NCBI GenBank assembly: GCA_035712145.1 | Contig: DASTBI010000221.1 | Span: 35,175-99,174 of the forward strand | Source: Candidatus Eisenbacteria bacterium | GTDB lineage: Bacteria; Eisenbacteria; RBG-16-71-46 | Reading direction: 5' to 3' | Length of the DNA stretch: 64,000 bases | Part shown: one piece after another, positions 62,374 through 64,000 of the stretch | How the letters are laid out: each line of letters opens with the position of its first letter | Numbering within the stretch: the first letter of the stretch is position 1 | The notes under the pieces: generated by a model | What the model saw: the letters and a program-made list of their open reading frames with translations, nothing else | The model's database searches: none | What the model was told of the DNA's origin: nothing | Translations under genes and position numbers: made by a program

Positions 62374-62686
62374 GTGAAAAACCTCCTGAAACACTCCGGA
62401 CGTGCGCGCGGAATCGGGTTCAGCGGCCGCCGCGCATCACGGCGCTTCCAATGCGAGACCGGTGCCAGGAATTGGGGGACGTTCTATGGCCAATCCAGAA
62501 AGGAAGTTGGAGCGCCGCGCGGGTCTGGAGGCCGCGATCCATGCAGGTAGGAGGTGCCGAGACAGTGAAGAAGCTACAAGGAAGCCGTGATCGTTGACGA
62601 ACATTTGAAACGCTCGTAGGGTGCTCGCCGTTCCTTCCGACCTGTCCATTGCGGCGACGCCGGAGGCGGTCCCGCGAAAGGCTCCC
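62374..62686. other. Divergent intergenic region
   Basis: A 313-bp gap between two divergent starts. No convincing gene is seen. It contains the promoter candidate for the DinB-like gene and the ribosome-binding site of the Ala-rich protein gene on the left side. Confidence 0.6.
62594..62622 (+). promoter_or_regulatory. Putative promoter of the DinB-like gene
   Basis: TTGACG (62594-62599) and TAGGGT (62617-62622) are 17 nt apart, about 65 nt before the ATG at 62687. Confidence 0.45.
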
Positions 62687-63178
62687 ATGAACCTGTCCGC
62701 CGCGCTGCTTCCCGAGTTCGATCAGGAGATGTCGACCACTCGCCGCCTTCTCGAGCGCGTGCCGTCGGATCGAGGAACGTGGAAGCCGCACCCCAAGTCG
62801 TTCTCCATGGGCCACCTCGCGCAGCTCATCTCACGCATGCCGGGATGGATCACGCAGATCATGAAGGAGACCCGGCTCGACTTGATCGCGGCGGCGCCCT
62901 ACAGCCTCGAGAGCACCCCCACGCTGCTGGCGGAATTCGATCGTCACGTGCGCGAGGCGCGCATGGCGCTCGAGCGAGCGAGTGAAGAGGATTACTCGGT
63001 GACGTGGTCGCTGGCTTCGGGCGATCGCGTGTTCTTCACGCTGCCGCGAGGTGTGGTGGTTCGCCAGACCATCAATCACCTCGTCCATCATCGCGGCCAG
63101 CTCAGCGTGTACCTGCGGCTGGTGGACGTTCCGCTGCCGTCGATCTACGGACCCACCGCCGACGAAGGCTGGTCCTGA
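62687..63178 (+). CDS. DinB-family protein
   Basis: A 163-aa four-helix protein of the DinB/YfiT-like group. It opens MNLSAALLPEFDQEMSTTRRLLERVP and ends with the metal-site region RQTINHLVHHRGQLSVYLRLVDVPLPSIYGPTADE. The His residues in SFSMGHLAQLI and in HLVHHRGQ match the usual three-His site. Family members include thiol-dependent transferases; the reaction here is unknown. The ATG at 62687 matches the family N-terminus. Confidence 0.9.
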   Translation: MNLSAALLPEFDQEMSTTRRLLERVPSDRGTWKPHPKSFSMGHLAQLISRMPGWITQIMKETRLDLIAAAPYSLESTPTLLAEFDRHVREARMALERASEEDYSVTWSLASGDRVFFTLPRGVVVRQTINHLVHHRGQLSVYLRLVDVPLPSIYGPTADEGWS

Positions 63179-63392
63179 TCGGGAATCGCCGTGGGTCGAG
63201 GCTTGAACGTCTCGGATTGTTGAACACCTGCGCAGTGATTCGAGCGGAAACCCCGTGACCCGCTGATCGGCCGGGGTGTAGCTTGCTTGAAGCGAGACCC
63301 GTTCCCTGCGGCTCCTGCCGCAGCTCCCTCACGTCGGTCACGCACTCCCGAGAGCAAAAGTCGATTACACGGACCCGAAGAGGAAGCGACGT

Positions 63393-64000
63393 ATGACTCC
63401 CCGCCTGGCTGCCGTCGCGAACACCACCAAGCTCCTGATCCTCATCCTCACCCTCGGCGCCCCGCTCGCAGGATTCCCGGCGAAGGCCCGCGCCTATCCC
63501 GCGAACTTCACCGACACGCAGTTCATCGGTGGCACCGGCGTTCTCTCGAGTCCGGTCGCGCTGGCCTGGTCCAGGGATGGCAGCCGGCTCTTCATTGGCG
63601 AGATCGGCGGACGGATCAAGGTCTGGACGGGCGCGCTGCCGCTGACCACCGCGCTCACGCTGTCGGTGCAGAACTTCGAAGAGCAGGGCTTGCTGGGGCT
63701 GGCGCTCCATCCCAACTTTCCCACGCAGCCCTACGTGTACGTGCTCTACACGCCGGGCAGCAATCCACAGAGGGGCGGCTTCCAGCGCATCTCCCGCTTC
63801 ACGTTCAACCTTGCCAACAACACGCTCGGCAGCGAGCTGGTGCTCCACTCGACCTTGCCCTGCGGGAACGGGTACCACGTCGCCGGGGGTCTCCGGGCGT
63901 CCCCGGATGGCTACCTCTACGCCACCGACGGCGAGAACGGCCTGGCCACCGACTATCCGCAGCAACTCGGGCGGCTCGAGGGCAAGATGATCCGCATCAA
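63393..64000 (+). CDS. PQQ-dependent sugar dehydrogenase, N-terminal part (runs off window)
   Basis: From ATG 63393 (GAGGAAG upstream) 202 codons are visible before the edge. A signal peptide (LLILILTLGAPLAG) is followed by the six-bladed glucose/sorbosone dehydrogenase propeller: SSPVALAWSRDGSRLFIGEIGGRIKV, EEQGLLGLALHPNFPTQPYVYVLYT, GGLRASPDGYLYATDGENG. The family oxidises sugars with pyrroloquinoline quinone in the periplasm. The 214-bp gap before it holds no clear gene. Confidence 0.88.
   Translation, partial: MTPRLAAVANTTKLLILILTLGAPLAGFPAKARAYPANFTDTQFIGGTGVLSSPVALAWSRDGSRLFIGEIGGRIKVWTGALPLTTALTLSVQNFEEQGLLGLALHPNFPTQPYVYVLYTPGSNPQRGGFQRISRFTFNLANNTLGSELVLHSTLPCGNGYHVAGGLRASPDGYLYATDGENGLATDYPQQLGRLEGKMIRI

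Overview
The window is a GC-rich (roughly two thirds G+C), gene-dense stretch of bacterial chromosome. Many genes overlap by four bases (ATGA or GTGA), most Shine-Dalgarno sites read AGGAGG or GGAG, and GTG and TTG starts are common. Large secreted proteins with FlgD-like C-terminal domains, an actinobacterial-type inositol-phosphate synthase next to a CDP-alcohol phosphatidyltransferase, fused histidine kinase/HD-GYP proteins and a TatT-type TRAP transporter point to an uncultured FCB-group or neighbouring lineage such as Candidatus Eisenbacteria. That placement is inference; no rRNA gene is present. I saw no tRNA, rRNA, CRISPR array, transposase or phage gene.

Layout. 1-14,292 (minus): a partial subtilase-like protein, asparaginase II, a 14-repeat secreted protein, two coupled lipoproteins and a 1,542-residue secreted protein with its own terminator and probable promoter. 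14,632-25,764 (minus): a compact run of eleven genes, ltaE, rsmI, a phosphatidylinositol-phosphate synthase candidate, ino1, tmk, an S41 protease, a HAD phosphatase, dus, larB, larC and a double ABC ATPase. 26,005-33,636: a YugP-like peptidase, HU, a divergent ketol-acid reductoisomerase, TPR and HD proteins, priA and a repeat protein. 33,730-40,017 (minus): a signalling operon with a REC-GGDEF protein, two tandem GAF/histidine kinase/HD-GYP proteins and a receiver protein. 40,231-46,363: tsaD, cutA, a propeller protein with a C-terminal haem motif, a DUF1579 lipoprotein, a probable selenoprotein and an NTF2-like protein. 46,387-51,820 (minus): TRAP permease, binding protein, TatT, amidase and a small protein. 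51,869-57,256 (minus): ECF sigma factor, zinc-finger protein, TPR-CHAT caspase-like protein and a subtilase lipoprotein. 57,341-64,000: a multihaem fusion protein, a Cys-rich peptide, msrA, small envelope-type proteins, a DinB-like protein and the start of a PQQ sugar dehydrogenase.

The strongest unexpected signal is at 44,038-45,384. A thioredoxin-fold TPR protein with a good ribosome-binding site and signal peptide is interrupted by one in-frame TGA. That TGA sits where the first Cys of the redox motif should be (W-U-H-S-C). A 10-bp hairpin with a G-first tetraloop begins 13 nt after it, which fits a bacterial SECIS element. I read it as a selenoprotein that ordinary gene calling would truncate. 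Second-tier items are the sigma/zinc-finger/CHAT/subtilase module, a fusion of a degenerate M61-like domain, a phosphatase-like domain and a tetrahaem domain, a ketol-acid reductoisomerase lacking a metal-binding Glu, and a repeat shared by two distant 3' flanks.
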